From Auanema rhodensis (lineage: Eukaryota > Nematoda > Chromadorea > Rhabditida > Rhabditidae): a stretch of DNA of 64,000 nt. The notes beneath the pieces were generated by a model, which saw only the letters and a list, made by a program, of their open reading frames with translations, was not told where the DNA came from and did no database searches. Positions 26,401 through 38,564 of the stretch are shown one piece after another. The stretch is from positions 9,000,501 through 9,064,500 of the forward strand of contig OZ059900.1 in the NCBI GenBank assembly GCA_964057225.1. Direction: 5' to 3'. The position numbers and the translations under genes are program-made. Each line of letters opens with the position of its first letter. The first letter of the stretch is position 1.

Positions 26401-27357
26401 AAAATGTGTTAGTCCAAGTTCTTTTATAAACATTGAATAATTAAGATTTTTTTTATTAATAATGTTAGGAAATAATGTTAAAAGTTGGAAGAAAACTTTC
26501 TTTTCAAGTCATCTAATCTTATTAAAGCAGGGAGTTTTTCATAGAAAATGGAGTTCTTATTATGTTGAAGATTAATACATGTACGCATCTTTAATTTCAA
26601 TAAATTTTTTAAAGACGATAAAGCAATATAGTCAGCAATTAATTTGTTATTAGATGCCGTGTCGGAAAATGTTTGAAAAATGCATGAAACTAATGTTCAA
26701 ATTATAAGATAAGATGAAAAAACTGAATATAGTCTTGACGAGCTTTTTTGCTTTTAAAAAACACTTTGAAAAAGTAAAAGCATAACTAAATATTCTATGT
26801 CATATGCCAAAGCATCAAAAAAGTATGAGGAAAGTTTTAAAAATAATTATGCATGTTCATATGGTGCTAAAACTTTTGAAATAGTTGTATTTACCTATAA
26901 AAGTTGTTCGGAGCTTGGCCTATCATTGGAATTCCGTGAGCAGATGTCTTGTAACAAAATTCTTTCATGTGCCAAGCCATTCGCTTATCGTAGGGTAATA
27001 GCTTCGGGTCGAAATCACCAGTAATAAGTTCACACTTAAACAAAAATGTTAAGAAAAATTGTAGAAAAAATAAGATAACTTGAATTTCAGAATCAGCAGA
27101 GTTGAAGCATTCACCATATCCGAAATCACCGAAATATTCTCTTTCAGTGACAAATTTGGAATCTGATCCTTGTGTAAAGTAGGCTAAAGCATCTCCGTAT
27201 ACCTAAAACAAATAAATTGTTTTGCCTCTGCGTTATGATAACTTGTAATTGATTTCATTGCTTTTTTTTAAATGATCACAAAAAATCTAACCTGCTTCAT
27301 ATACTCTTGGGACATGCCCAACCTTTCATAATTTTTTTTATTCTGGATCCACGACAT
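23498..27357 (-). CDS. mec-4: MEC-4 degenerin (DEG/ENaC touch channel subunit)
   Basis: Nineteen minus-strand exons join without a phase error to 762 residues, close to the 768 of C. elegans MEC-4. Boundaries, 5' to 3': 27292-27357, 27080-27202, 26895-27034, 26280-26395, 26148-26236, 25899-26069, 25755-25857, 25616-25712, 25404-25564, 25174-25322, 24970-25127, 24832-24920, 24612-24784, 24472-24567, 24309-24423, 24110-24170, 23928-24056, 23749-23824, 23498-23674. MEC-4 forms the Na+ channel core of touch receptor neurons. The gating HG motif is at residues 96-97, TM1 at about 111-131, and the pore helix with GIS filter at 721-723. Residue 710 in LLADFGG is alanine, the wild-type residue at the site where bulky substitutions cause degeneration. 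RQKR at 223-226 is a possible furin site. The cysteine-rich loop is near identical to MEC-4 and unlike MEC-10. Confidence 0.96.
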
Positions 27358-28045
27358 TTCGCTCGTTTTAATAAAATTTCTAAAAAAGTTTCAAAAAAAA
27401 AAACCATCTAGTAAAATTTTAAAGAAGAATTGCAATTGAAAATAGGAATACAAAAACGAAAAATGATGCAACCAGATATATGCCTGAATCATCCTATCGA
27501 AGACATCTTATGTATACTTCTGTATGCATGGTTAAAATGCAAAGAATTTTTGATCATCTCACTGACGTACTATTAGCCTAACGAATAATACAGCTGGATA
27601 TCTCGTATATGATCTCTAACATACGAATAAGTAATTTATCTTTCCAGTAAATATTTCTGTTCTGTCTAGAAGAATGTTGAAAAATCTTTCATTTTTTCAT
27701 TCAGTCTTCTGATATCAATTATTCTGTTATACTTGATAGAAATGAAGGCAAGTTTTAATTCTTGTTTTAATTTGTGAGTCTTATGAAGTTTGTTATGATA
27801 TTAACAACAAGAATGATGAGCAAAGTTCAACGCAAGCATTGGAATTTTTCAGAGATGAATATTTAAAAAACATTGTTGAATACAATTCGTAGCTTGAAAG
27901 TTCATGAATGAGCAATTAAAAACATTTTTGTATTTTTTTAAAGTTTTTTTAAGTTCATAGTCGAATCATCCCCATTATTTCCCTAAGCATAATCATTTTA
28001 TTACTCATATTTATTAATTTCACTTTCAACAATATTCACAATGAA
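27358..28045. promoter_or_regulatory. Shared upstream region of mec-4 and the armadillo-like gene
   Basis: The two genes diverge here. On the minus strand CTTTTTTAG ends at 27380, leaving a 22-base leader before the mec-4 ATG, which suits trans-splicing. At 27524-27544 the plus strand reads ATGCATGGTTAAAATGCAAAG. This pairs ATGCAT with an octamer-like ATGCAAAG about 170 bases before the start codon. Such sites resemble those bound by POU/LIM homeodomain pairs like UNC-86/MEC-3, which drive mec-4 in C. elegans. That link is inference. Confidence 0.4.
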
Positions 28046-28643
28046 GCATTAAAAAACTGTGCTATTCCTGTTCTTCTCTCATTTTTCAACTCTAATATTG
28101 TTGAAATGCTCGAGTGCTTCAGCTGGATTAGAAATTGTTCTAAAATTGTGCAATCTAAGATTGCAGTCATACGTGCAACACAGAATAACACACGATGTCC
28201 TCGTCTCTCTTTGCTGATATCACTTGTTAAACTATCTGAGTGCGCTCAGGTAACATTAACATAGTTTTATCTATTTTATCTCCTATTTAGAGTCGGGTTG
28301 TTATGATTAAATCTATCTTCAATGTACTAAGACAATCCGAAGATGAAAGCCAAATTATAAAGACTCTTTTCGTTCTGAAGTTCCTTCTCAAAAATGGTAA
28401 CCCGCAGGTAATTTTGAAACAACTATGATAGTAATATCATCAAATTTATAGATAACAGTTCTATGCCGCAACAGGATGCCAATTCTAAAATATCTTTCTG
28501 ATGCAGTTATGCTCAGAGATAGAAATGCAAGAATATTTTAAAATAGTATCTTCATTAATCTGATTTTTCAGCATCTTCGTGTGTATAGAAGAGTCCTAGA
28601 AGTTCAAAGTCTGATCATTAAGAATGAAACTTTCAAATTGTGA
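28046..28643 (+). CDS. Armadillo/HEAT-like helical repeat protein, 5' end unresolved
   Basis: Exons 28046-28249, 28291-28407 and 28452-28526 or -28541 join in frame. A last segment, 28572-28643, follows a TTTTTCAG acceptor and ends in TGA. The product is a series of amphipathic helices such as ALKNCAIPVLLSFFNS, ISLVKLSECAQ and IIKTLFVLKFLLKNGNPQ, the style of armadillo repeats. The third exon runs into TAA at 28539. Reaching the last segment needs a GC donor (AAT|GCAAGA) at 28527, and the resulting frame is open to the stop. The first exon must start at or upstream of 28046; I found no start codon I trust. Such proteins are usually scaffolds, but no specific family is recognised. Confidence 0.45.
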
Positions 28644-29049
28644 TATGATATTGCTTGTCCTAGTCCACGCATTATAATGAATAATTAATTCACATAACAT
28701 TAATCTCTGATATATATGATCTTTTTGGAATTGTTCATGTACTATTCTGATGGGATATAAGATAAATATTAATTAAATGAAAAATTACTAGTTTATATTT
28801 ACTGCATCATTTAACTAGACCACAGAGCACATAAATTCATGAATCATTGATGTTTAGATGAAATTATTTATAAAATACGAGTTCAATTTATATGGCAAAC
28901 AGATGGACAATACTAAATGAATATTGACAAAGTCTACTTTTATGTCAATTAACAAAAGAGTTCTAAATCAATTATCTAGTTGCCCGTACATTTACATATA
29001 ATATAATATAAAATAATAATTTAAAGTTGTGTTGTCAGTATTTCACGTT
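28644..29049. other. Convergent 3' intergenic region
   Basis: AT-rich spacer between the ends of the armadillo-like gene (+) and the membrane protein gene (-). It holds both 3' UTRs and nothing else recognisable. Confidence 0.6.
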
Positions 29050-30444
29050 TTAAGTATCAATTGAAGCTAGAGGGATGCGTGGGATGCGCGAACGGTAACA
29101 GCGAATGCAAGGCTTAGTTTGCCATGCCATGAAGAAAACAAATAGTATTAATCCTAGACAGCAGATAATGTATTGAATCATTGCGTTATTGAGAGGACCA
29201 TACCGCTCCGCAAACATGATCATCTGCAAGTGAAAAATATTAAACACTACTTCCTTATATATAAGATGGCTCACTTTGAGAGGTTTGAATGCTTCACGGT
29301 ATTCCATAACTATCTCTCTCAAAACATCATCTTTTGTATCTTTTTCAGCCATATTAAAAACCACACTGATAAAGCTATTATTATGCTTTATTTCCTCTAT
29401 CTAAACATATTTTTTATGTTAATCTTCAAAAATATATATCTCACGTTCATTCGGAAATGTTTAACTGTTTCTTCGAAACCGGTTCCACGCCGATGTCTTT
29501 TCAGGAACGTTTTCCTCAAAGAATCAGAAATTTTGTTGAATGAAGATGTTAGATTATTGACTAGATCAAATGATTTTAAGTCAATTGATTTTGGAACTTC
29601 TAAACGTAGCATAAACACACGCTTCCTAAGCAATAACATTGTTAATATTGAGTTGAATGTTTTGTTTAATTACTTTTCGTTTTCATCCATTGCATCTGCT
29701 TCGCTTAATTTTTCCTTCTGAGGGATGTTGTATACATCAGGAGAGTATACAATATTATTACTAGAATCAATATGATCATGTAATCTATTGCTATTCTCTT
29801 CATCTTCTGAATACTCGTTGTTCTCATCATGCACAGGTTTCAAATATCCTAAAAATATATTTAATTATTTACTTTTTTGAATTCGATTATGAACATACCA
29901 TTTGAGTCTACATCTTTTTGTTTATAAAAAGGATCTTGTATTTGTTGGATTTCTGGAGTACCTAAATTTTCGTTACATAAAAAACAAAAGGAAGCTTTAT
30001 TACGAATTCCGTAGTCAAATATGCTGAGAGGACGAGGAAAATCGCCAGCAACTTGCGCTTCCGCTTTTGGTGGCTGTATCATGGATATGGACGAATGAAA
30101 ACGCATGTAATCTCGATCCACTAAAACGTTCACGAATTATGTAATTGAATTACTTTTTCTTAACATACTTGTTGAATTATCGTACTGTGCTATCACAAAA
30201 GGATCAGGTTTTGAGTCAACGTTAGTGGAATTATCAATATAGGTTGTGGTATTTGTAATTATCGGTGTTTCTTTTTCTTCAGTTTCATTTATAAGAGTGG
30301 AATTCGACTTCGTTTCGTCACCATCTGTTGTAGCGTTTCCATTTGTGAGTAAAGAATGACATTCGAAACAAGGAACATCTTCTTCGCCACTTCCTTGTGG
30401 TTTTTTAGTTTGAAATGGACGATGAGTTGCCGTAAAGATAACAT
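29050..30444 (-). CDS. Unrecognised N-glycosylated single-pass membrane protein, N-terminus unresolved
   Basis: Six minus-strand exons fit in phase: 30169-30444, 29899-30120, 29674-29848, 29445-29625, 29275-29400 and 29050-29223, at least 383 residues. The first part is acidic, Thr/Asn-rich and full of N-x-S/T sequons, with a CFEC pair. The second has a CFLC pair in SFCFLCNENLG. The third is acidic and disordered, and the fourth is basic with RHRRGTGFEE. Near the C-terminus one membrane helix, MIQYIICCLGLILFVFFM, is followed by a short basic tail with CIRCYRSR. A type I protein with a glycosylated ectodomain is likely. The frame stays open upstream to 30586, including a hydrophobic MLSLMKQISFADVIF, so the start could be there or in another exon. 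It lies 240-380 bases after the stop of the mucin-like gene on the same strand, so the pair could be co-transcribed. I know no family for it. Confidence 0.6.
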
Positions 30445-30826
30445 CTGCAAATGATATTTGTTTCATCAATGATAACATTATTTTCTTAGAAAACGAATGA
30501 TTTTGTGAAGAGTGCATTATGGTGAGTGTTTTATCATGCAGGTATGAGCAACTATATATAACTACTGAATTCTGTTTACATATCATTTTAATAAATATAC
30601 AATTATAGCATCATATTTTTCATTTTAACTAGAATTCAGTGGTTGTTTTTGATGTTTAAACACAAATCACAATATATAAATAAAAACATGCAAACTCAAA
30701 AAAAAACAAAATGTTTTTAAATAAATTCTTCCGAGGTAAATCAAAAATAATTGAGCCACTTCGAAAAAATTACATAAAATTTTAAATATTATTATGCACG
30801 TGCCGATGCCTCGAGATTGTGCGAAT

Positions 30827-33800
30827 TTATTGAATAGTTCTTTTATGTTCTTGAGGTAACATAGTGGGTTTCACAAAGCTATCTGTTGTTGTGCCATTCG
30901 AACTGTCAAGAGTGGTTTCTGAGAACTGGAAAAGAAAAATTTGAGACAATCACAATGTTTAAGTTAGCAATACATGTGAAGATGGCTTATTCATATCCAA
31001 TGGGGTAATCACAGTTGAATTAGCTAAGGTGGAATTCTGAAAAATATTGTAGTTATGTTAGCAACTCGTTTCAGCATAGTTATTAACTTACAGAAAGATC
31101 TACTGGCAAGTTAACCACGTTACCATCTTCATCAATTTGTTGCTGTAAGTAAACAACTTAGTTAGTTAACGTATTGTAGTTCGAACCTTGTGACGATGAG
31201 TCACAGTTGTGACAATACGTCTGCGTGTCTTGATACGTCGCTGTACTGTGGTACCATTAGGATATGTAAATTCTTCGACTTGCTCATCGCCATCATGGTC
31301 TTGGGATACTTGTTTTTCTTCCCATTCTCGGAGAGTCTGCATTCTCTTGATTTCTGCTTTAAGTTTCATTAGCTGCACTGCAGGATCATCGGAGTCTGTT
31401 GTTGTACTGTTCATTGTTGTCGTTGTAGATGGAGCAAGAGTAGTCGTTGCTCTTGGCACATGAGTTGTGGTTGAAGTAAAAGTAGTTTGGGTTATTTGAG
31501 CTTGAGTTGTTGTCAATGTAGTTGTAATTGATTGTTTAGTAGTTGTTGTAGGAGGTGTAGGCGTTGTTGTTGTTGTCACCGGAGTTGTTGTAGTAGTAGG
31601 AATGTTTAGATTTGCAGACGGAGAAGATGTAGTTGTGAGTAAATTGGTTCTTGATGTAGCAATTTGCGTTACTGAAGCAGCTGTAGTGTTTGTACCTAAA
31701 TCTGCTGCTATGCGAAGCATACCAGGAGCTAGCGTTGTTCTATTTCTTGTGACTGTAGATAATAGAGTTGGAGCTGTTTTTTCAGTTCCATTCAATTTAG
31801 TAGTTGCATTAGTGTCTATAGAAACTTCGGTTATTGAAGTAACATTTTTCGTGAAGTCGTCAGTAGTTACATTCTGTCTTGTATTGTTTTTTCGTTTCAA
31901 GTCTGCTGCCATGTGAATCATATCAGGTGGCAGTGTTGCTCTCTTCTGTGCCACTGTAGATAACATAGTAGGAACAGTGCTTGTCGTTACGTTTAATCCC
32001 GATATTATGCTGGTGTCTGTGGAAACATCGGTTATAGAAGTAACGTTTTTCGTGACGTCGTCAGTAGTTACATTCCGTTTGGTATCACTTATTGGACGTA
32101 CTCGTGCTAAATCTGCTGCCATATGAAGCATATCAGGTGGAAGTGTTGCTCTCTTCTGTGCCACTGTAGATGTCATAGTAGGAACAGTGCTTGTCGTTAT
32201 GTTTATTCCGGATATTATGCTGGTGTCTGTGGAAACATCGGTTATAGAAGTAACATTTTTCGTGATGTTGTCAGTAGTTACGTTCCGTTTGGTATCACTT
32301 ATTGGACGTACTGGTGCTAAATCTGCTGCCATATGAAGCATATCAGGTGGAAGTGTCGCTCTCTTCTGTGCCACTGTAGATAACATAGTAGGAACAGTGC
32401 TTGTCGTTATGTTTAATCCAGATATTATGCTGGTGTCTGTGGAAACATCAGTTATAGAAGTAACGTTTTTCGTGACGTCGTCAGTAGTTACGTTCCGTTT
32501 GGTATCACTTATTGGACGTACTGGTGCTAAATCTGCTGCCATACGAAGCATATCAGGTGGAAGTGTCGCTCTCTTCTGTGCCACTGTGGATAACATAGTA
32601 GGAACAGTGCTTGTCGTTATGTTTAATCCAGATATTATGCTGGTGTCTGTGGAAACATCGGTTATAGAAGTAACGTTTTTCGTGACGTCATCAGTAGTTA
32701 CATTCCGTTTGGTATCACTTATTGGACGTACTGGTGCTAAATCTGCTGCCATGCCGGGAGGCAAGCTAAACATTTGTCTAGAATTTAAATATGGAGGCAA
32801 AGGTGCAGGCTCAGGGATTGGAGGAGGACCCTGAAGATTATTTTGAGAAGATACGATCACATGCGATTCAACGGGTGGGTGCATTAGGGAAGGTGCAAAA
32901 TGAATAGGTGGAGGAGGAGCCATTAGAGGCTCCGAGGGAGGAAGCGACAGATAAGTGGTTTTCACGACAGTTTCACTATAAGCAGGATGTGGCATCTCAC
33001 CATTATATGGCCCAATGTGGTCAAATTTATCAAGAGGTGGAACAAATGGAGGCATGATATTCATAAACTGTGGCATTCCATGATTGGCCTTTATATCGAT
33101 GCACGAAGTTCCTGGCTCAACAAACATGTGAGGTACTCCGCCATCAATAGCAAGATGATGATGACCAGCTGTCAAGTGAACCTAAAGAATGTTGCTTACT
33201 ATAAGATGCGTGAAAATGTTAAACCTTCTGTAACGCATTAGACATTAACATTTCGGAATTCAATGTATCTGCTGTGGCATGACCATCATTACTTAAGGCT
33301 AATTCCGTAGACAATGAGTTTATCTAAAAAATTATATGCCTGTAGGGACAAAAAAAATAAGAGTTTTACTTCCACTGAATCAGCACTAGTGTGTCTACCA
33401 CCAAGCTGCATAGCTCCTCCATTACGCTCAATAGTAGTTCTAGAAAGTTAATTTTTGTTTTTCAGAAAGCTACTAAAAATTACCTGGCCAATTTATGTGA
33501 TTGAAGAGACACTCCCAATGGGTTGACGCAAACTCTTGTCTCCTCATGTGGCAATGCAATAACTACTTCATCTGGAGTTAGGGATACCTATCACATTGAA
33601 TGGTTAAATATAGAACAGGTAATTTTTCCGTGCAAAAACCTCATAATCAGTATCATTTGCTCGTACTTCAACAGTGAATTTATCCGTGAAAATTATTATA
33701 TTTTTAGTTACTGGATCAATTTTGATAATCTTATCAGCAAATGAAATATAAATAGTGCTACCAAAAAATCTGGCTTCAACGCGATATGGAGATGCTACTG

Positions 33801-34652
33801 CTGAAATATATTTCAATTTGAGACAACATTAGAATATTAATCGCATTACCTTTTAGTTGAATAATTTTTTCCATATTTGGTGTTGTGATCGAATTTAAAC
33901 TCATTCGCTTTTCGATTTGCCGATCCCACGATTTTGCCTCCATTTCTACACGCTCTCCTCCAACAGCCTAGTTAAAATAATATGAATCAAGGAGTTGAGA
34001 AAAATTGTACATACTTGTACGTTCAGTCCTGCATCAGCAAGGGAAAAATTTGTCATTCTGTACAGGTTCTGATTAATCATAGAATGTCCATCTTGTGTAC
34101 GATTGGTACGCATAAAAAACTGAAAATGAATTCAGTTTAAAATGATATAAGATCTACAGAAGAATAGAAAAATGCATCAAAAGGAAAAAGAATGAAAATA
34201 CAACATCGCTGCTGATTCCTTGAGCATGGATCATGGCACAATCTTGAATATTCAGAAAGCTTTCTACTCCTTGAGCTGTCACATTCACAAAAGTGTCATA
34301 GGTATCAAAATTCAATATAGAATGATCGGACCAGATAGAGCCTTTAACTCTTCTAGAATAAAAAAAACCTATATCGAATATCATGTTTGCTATACTTACG
34401 CTTCATCCATATCAATTCTATTTTCGGAAGACTCAACAATAACATAATCATCTAAACGAACAGAAGAATCTAATGAATGCACCTGCAAATTTTAAGTTAG
34501 GTTTTCGTTTTATAAAACAGATAAACCTGAATGTGATCCGAAGGAATAACCTGGCGCCGGAGTCTGTTACTGCGATAAGCATTTGTAATTGAGACATTAA
34601 TAATTCCAAGTAGAAATAACAAGTTAATTAACTTCAAATTCTTGTATGACAT
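30827..34652 (-). CDS. Large secreted mucin-like protein with 70-residue tandem repeats
   Basis: Thirteen minus-strand exons (34527-34652, 34400-34482, 34202-34352, 34015-34119, 33850-33967, 33640-33800, 33484-33587, 33370-33439, 33225-33323, 31187-33181, 31092-31142, 30974-31036, 30827-30925) keep phase and give 1,074 residues. A signal peptide or anchor (LKLINLLFLLGIINVSITNA) is followed by RLRR at 30-33, a possible furin site. Residues about 45-330 are strand-rich and not recognised. Exon 10 (1,995 bp) encodes a Pro/His-rich lead, five 70-residue repeats from residue 483, a Thr/Pro-rich mucin stretch, a short Lys/Glu helix and a basic end (RRIKTRRRIVTTVTHRHK). No C-terminal membrane helix is present, so secretion or cuticle/surface deposition is inferred. 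The end of exon 3 is ambiguous by three bases. No family is recognised. Confidence 0.75.
31712..32752 (-). repeat. Intragenic tandem array, five 210-bp units
   Basis: Five head-to-tail units lie inside one exon and each begins MAADL. Units 1-4 (32543-32752, 32333-32542, 32123-32332, 31913-32122) are 210 bp and nearly identical in DNA, including silent positions. Unit 5 (31712-31912) is shorter (67 codons) and diverged, and a stub of a sixth follows. Each typical unit carries three N-glycosylation sequons (RNVT, KNVT, LNIT) and many Thr/Ser for O-glycosylation. The near identity implies recent duplication or conversion. Confidence 0.95.
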
Positions 34653-37600
34653 ACTAAATATTCAAATTTTATTTTTATTTTGGGTGAAAGTTTTTGCAAT
34701 AATCATGAAGTGAACACAATAAGAAAAAAAATACACATATAAGTCTCTTACTGTGAAATTTAAATAAAAAATCAGATAATTGGTCATGAAATCAAATATA
34801 ATATATGTATAACAATAAAAAAATTTTTTTTCTTCTACAATAAGTTTATAATTTTGGAAATTTATAATTTAAAATTTAGTTTTGACAATTTAGCATTCAA
34901 AAAATTTAACTGAAGAGTATTCTACGTGTTTTTTGAGATCAATTTCTATCGGATATTGAAAAATATTGCTTCACTTTGTTTTTATGTCTTCAAAAAAGAA
35001 GAATAGTAGAAAGGACTTGGTTTAGTAGCAAGTAGATGAGCATATACAGCATTATATGCAAACAGATTTGTCGTCGGTCGAAGATCGACGTGCCGGATGT
35101 GAGAGCCATGGAACACTAAATGAAGGAAAAAGGAATGATTAGGATGAGAGATGATGAGAAGAAAATTGAAGAACCTTTTGAATGGATTCAAAGATATAGG
35201 CATAGTAGCAATGTGTCGTCATAGGTTACATATTTCTCTTCTATAAAAGGCAAGAAACCGAATCAAAATTGCTTTCTTATGAGAAATACTTGAATAAGTC
35301 AGAGATTGACAGGCTCGATGAGGGTAATTAAGATGAATATAAGGCCATTGCTTAATGTTTAGGTAGATCGCCAGTCAGAAAGCAAATGCCCTTTCCGGAT
35401 ATTCGAATAAAAAGTATATTTTTGAGAATTCATTTACAAGTGAAATATTAAATATATCAAATAAAAAAGATATGCACTCAGAAATGCATTTAATTTACTG
35501 AAAGAAACATTGAGAATAAAAAAATAATCTTTTAAATAATCTTCTATTAAAAATACATTTTTTTTATTGAAATATTGCTGTTTCAACAAAAAGTATTAAG
35601 TACTACAATTTTGGAAGATTGATAGAATTCGATTGAGCTTAAATAATTTTTAATAGAAAATCAATCTTTAAGAAGAAAAATCGGTTTTTAATGAGAATTA
35701 TTGATGAATTAGTTGGATTTAATGTTTGAATAAAAAAGGAAAAATAACAAGCAAATAGCGAAAAACTTCGAAAGCAAGATAACATTATGAAGTAAAGATC
35801 ATCCGATCAAAATTAATGAGCCATGCTGAATCGGTCAAAACTAAAAAGACGGCAAGCCGGGAGCGAGACGGGTGACTCCAAGTGACTGCTCTTCAATATA
35901 AAATCGGTGCAATTCAAAGAGAGAAACGGGAGAGGAAGATCATATGAAAGAACCGGAAAGAAAAGCAGAACAGAGATATATAAGCAAGTGCATAACGGAT
36001 ATAGAAACAGGGAGAATAAGACATGTCGTCTACTAAGGATAGAGCTAAGTGACAGCCTTTCACCAACACAGTTTGATGAAGTCCATGAAAATTGTGTGGA
36101 TGAACAGGACAAGTAAATGAACGATTAGTAAAGTGTCAGTAAAGGATGGCTGTTTCCAAGGAAACCTTGCTCTGAGCACCCAATCTCAATCGCTTCCATT
36201 CATATCTCTATCTATTTGTATTTGGAAATCTATATAAACTGAATACTGATGAAGATCTTGACTAATTCTGAATGGAACATATATTTAAATTTAAAAACAG
36301 CAATTTTTTTCGAAACAATTTGAGACTTCAATCATTGTTTCGTCATTTTTGCTTGAAAAGCTGCATATATAAGAAATTGAGATGATATATTTAACTTATT
36401 GAGCTTGGTATAGATCATGAATGACTTTGTAGAGATGGAGCTTGGGACACCTGTCTTATCTATGAAGCTTAATCTGCTAATCCTCACTTTCAATTCATAC
36501 CATGTGTATAGAGAGTTCCAAATGTAACGAGACATCAGAGAACTAATCGTAAGAAATATGGTAACGCTATTCCATATGCAATATACTTCCTTCTTGGAGT
36601 GCAGCAGGATGAAAGAGCTTCTATGAGATTAATCAGTTGAATAACTGAATGACTACAGATAATCCGCTTTCAATTAAACATAGAAAGATAAAGGTAGAAG
36701 AATGGATTAATATATCATATACATACATATAGATCTATGTATATATATATATATATATATCTAATATATATCTAATATATACATATCAATTCTGATTGAG
36801 TTTAAACTCACGCCTAATGTTTAGTGGGATGGAACAAAACAGATATAAATTCAATTGGAAAATATAGAAACACTCAAATAAGCTAAGAATGGTTTTAAAC
36901 CTGTGAAATGAAATTGTTACTAATCACTAAAAACAATTTAATTTTTTAGATTTTTGTAATTCATTGGATATAAAATTATAACAAAACATTATAAAAATAC
37001 TAACTACCACAGAAATCTTTTTAAATTAGAAAATACTATATAGTCTTTTTCGAGAATTGCTTATTAAATATTTATGAAAGTGAACAATGTTCATTTGAGA
37101 TGACAAAATAGAAAACGACAAAATGTTCTGAGAGCATTTGAAACAGTAAAAATAGGCTGCAATTGCCGAATTCATGGATTATTAACAAGAATTCAGTTAG
37201 CTGTACACTGGCCAAATGTGTCTACATGAGCGAACACACTAACGTTTTTGCTTTTTTGCTTCCTTTTAGCCAAGCTTATCAGCGAATACTTGAACGATAT
37301 TGTTGAAAAAACATATAAAACTGTAACCGTTGATAAATAGCACAATACAACGTGACACAACGACATATTTGTATTGTTACATCTAGAGTAATTTTTTAAT
37401 GCTTGATAAGAGAGTGCGAGATACAAACTTAGTGCAAAATGTTACAACAATGTAGCGTCAACCAGTTGCATCGATATAACCATCACCTTCCGTGTTCAAT
37501 GAATTGAATTTTTTTCAGGAAAAAAGTTCACGTATCTGGCGGACATATTTGTTAATTTGACAATAAAATATATATCAAAGAAATGATAATGATGAGAATG

Positions 37601-38564
37601 CAATATAATTATTTGCCATGAGACTTGAGAAACGTTGATTTTATGATTTGTAATTATATGAAAAACTTATAAGAAACGTAGAATAACTATTTTAAAACAC
37701 TTTAATTCGTTACATAAAAAAACATTTAACAGTCCATAAAGAAAGGAGAAGAACAAATTTAGAAAAAAGAAACACGATAACATTCAAGTAAGAATAAAAC
37801 AAGTTCATTATATAATATGCTGAATAAAATGTAATCAGTATAACAAAGAGTAAATAATTGCTTTTTATGATTACATACACATTATTGCATAAATACCAAA
37901 TAAATAATTAAACAAGAAAATAATATCTGTTTCACATCAATTTGCATAAATCAACCCGTGTGAGAGTCTCTCTAATATACTACTATGAGAACATTTATTT
38001 TTTATATTTTGAAAATAAGAAAAAAATTTAAACGATGTTGAGTATAAATGTTTTCAGAGAAATTGTTCATGGAACAGAAATGAATTTTATATAAAAAATG
38101 AGTTCTTATATAGTATACTCAGTTTGAAAATGATGATAATGATGTGATAAACTAAAAAATTGAAAGAATGTGATATAAACGATAGAGGAAATTAAATAAA
38201 GTATAACGATAAGGAAGTTTGTATGCGATTTCATGAATAGAATAGAAAGAGGAAATTGACAAATGAACATATTAGAGAATAGTAGAAGTTGAAGAGATAT
38301 TATGCGTATGAGTGTATGGATATCTAGATATACATACTTACTGACTGACTGATTTAGAAAGAAAAAGAAATGAGAGTATAGAAGAGGAGCATAGAGTTAT
38401 TATGAAGAGATGAAAAGAGAGTGATTGAGAGAGAGAACCAAATAAGAGAGACAAGAAGAGGAACAAAGAAAAAGAAAGAGATGCACAGAACGGGGTCATA
38501 ATTGTGACACTGGAAATCATGCGAGCATAATTGTCTATTTAGAATTATCTGACAATTGGTAATG
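34653..38564. other. Intergenic region, no supported gene
   Basis: About 3.9 kb between the mucin-like gene start and the syg-2 stop. It holds a short TA tract near 36735-36760, purine-rich stretches at about 38360-38480, and a slightly GC-richer block at 35815-36115 with open frames on both strands (99 codons minus, 69 codons plus). Neither frame has splice context or a recognisable product. Confidence 0.55.

Noticed and set aside
31190-32834. Several plus-strand open frames of 60-145 codons opposite the mucin-like gene
   Set aside because: They are shadows of the repetitive coding exon on the minus strand and inherit its repeat structure.
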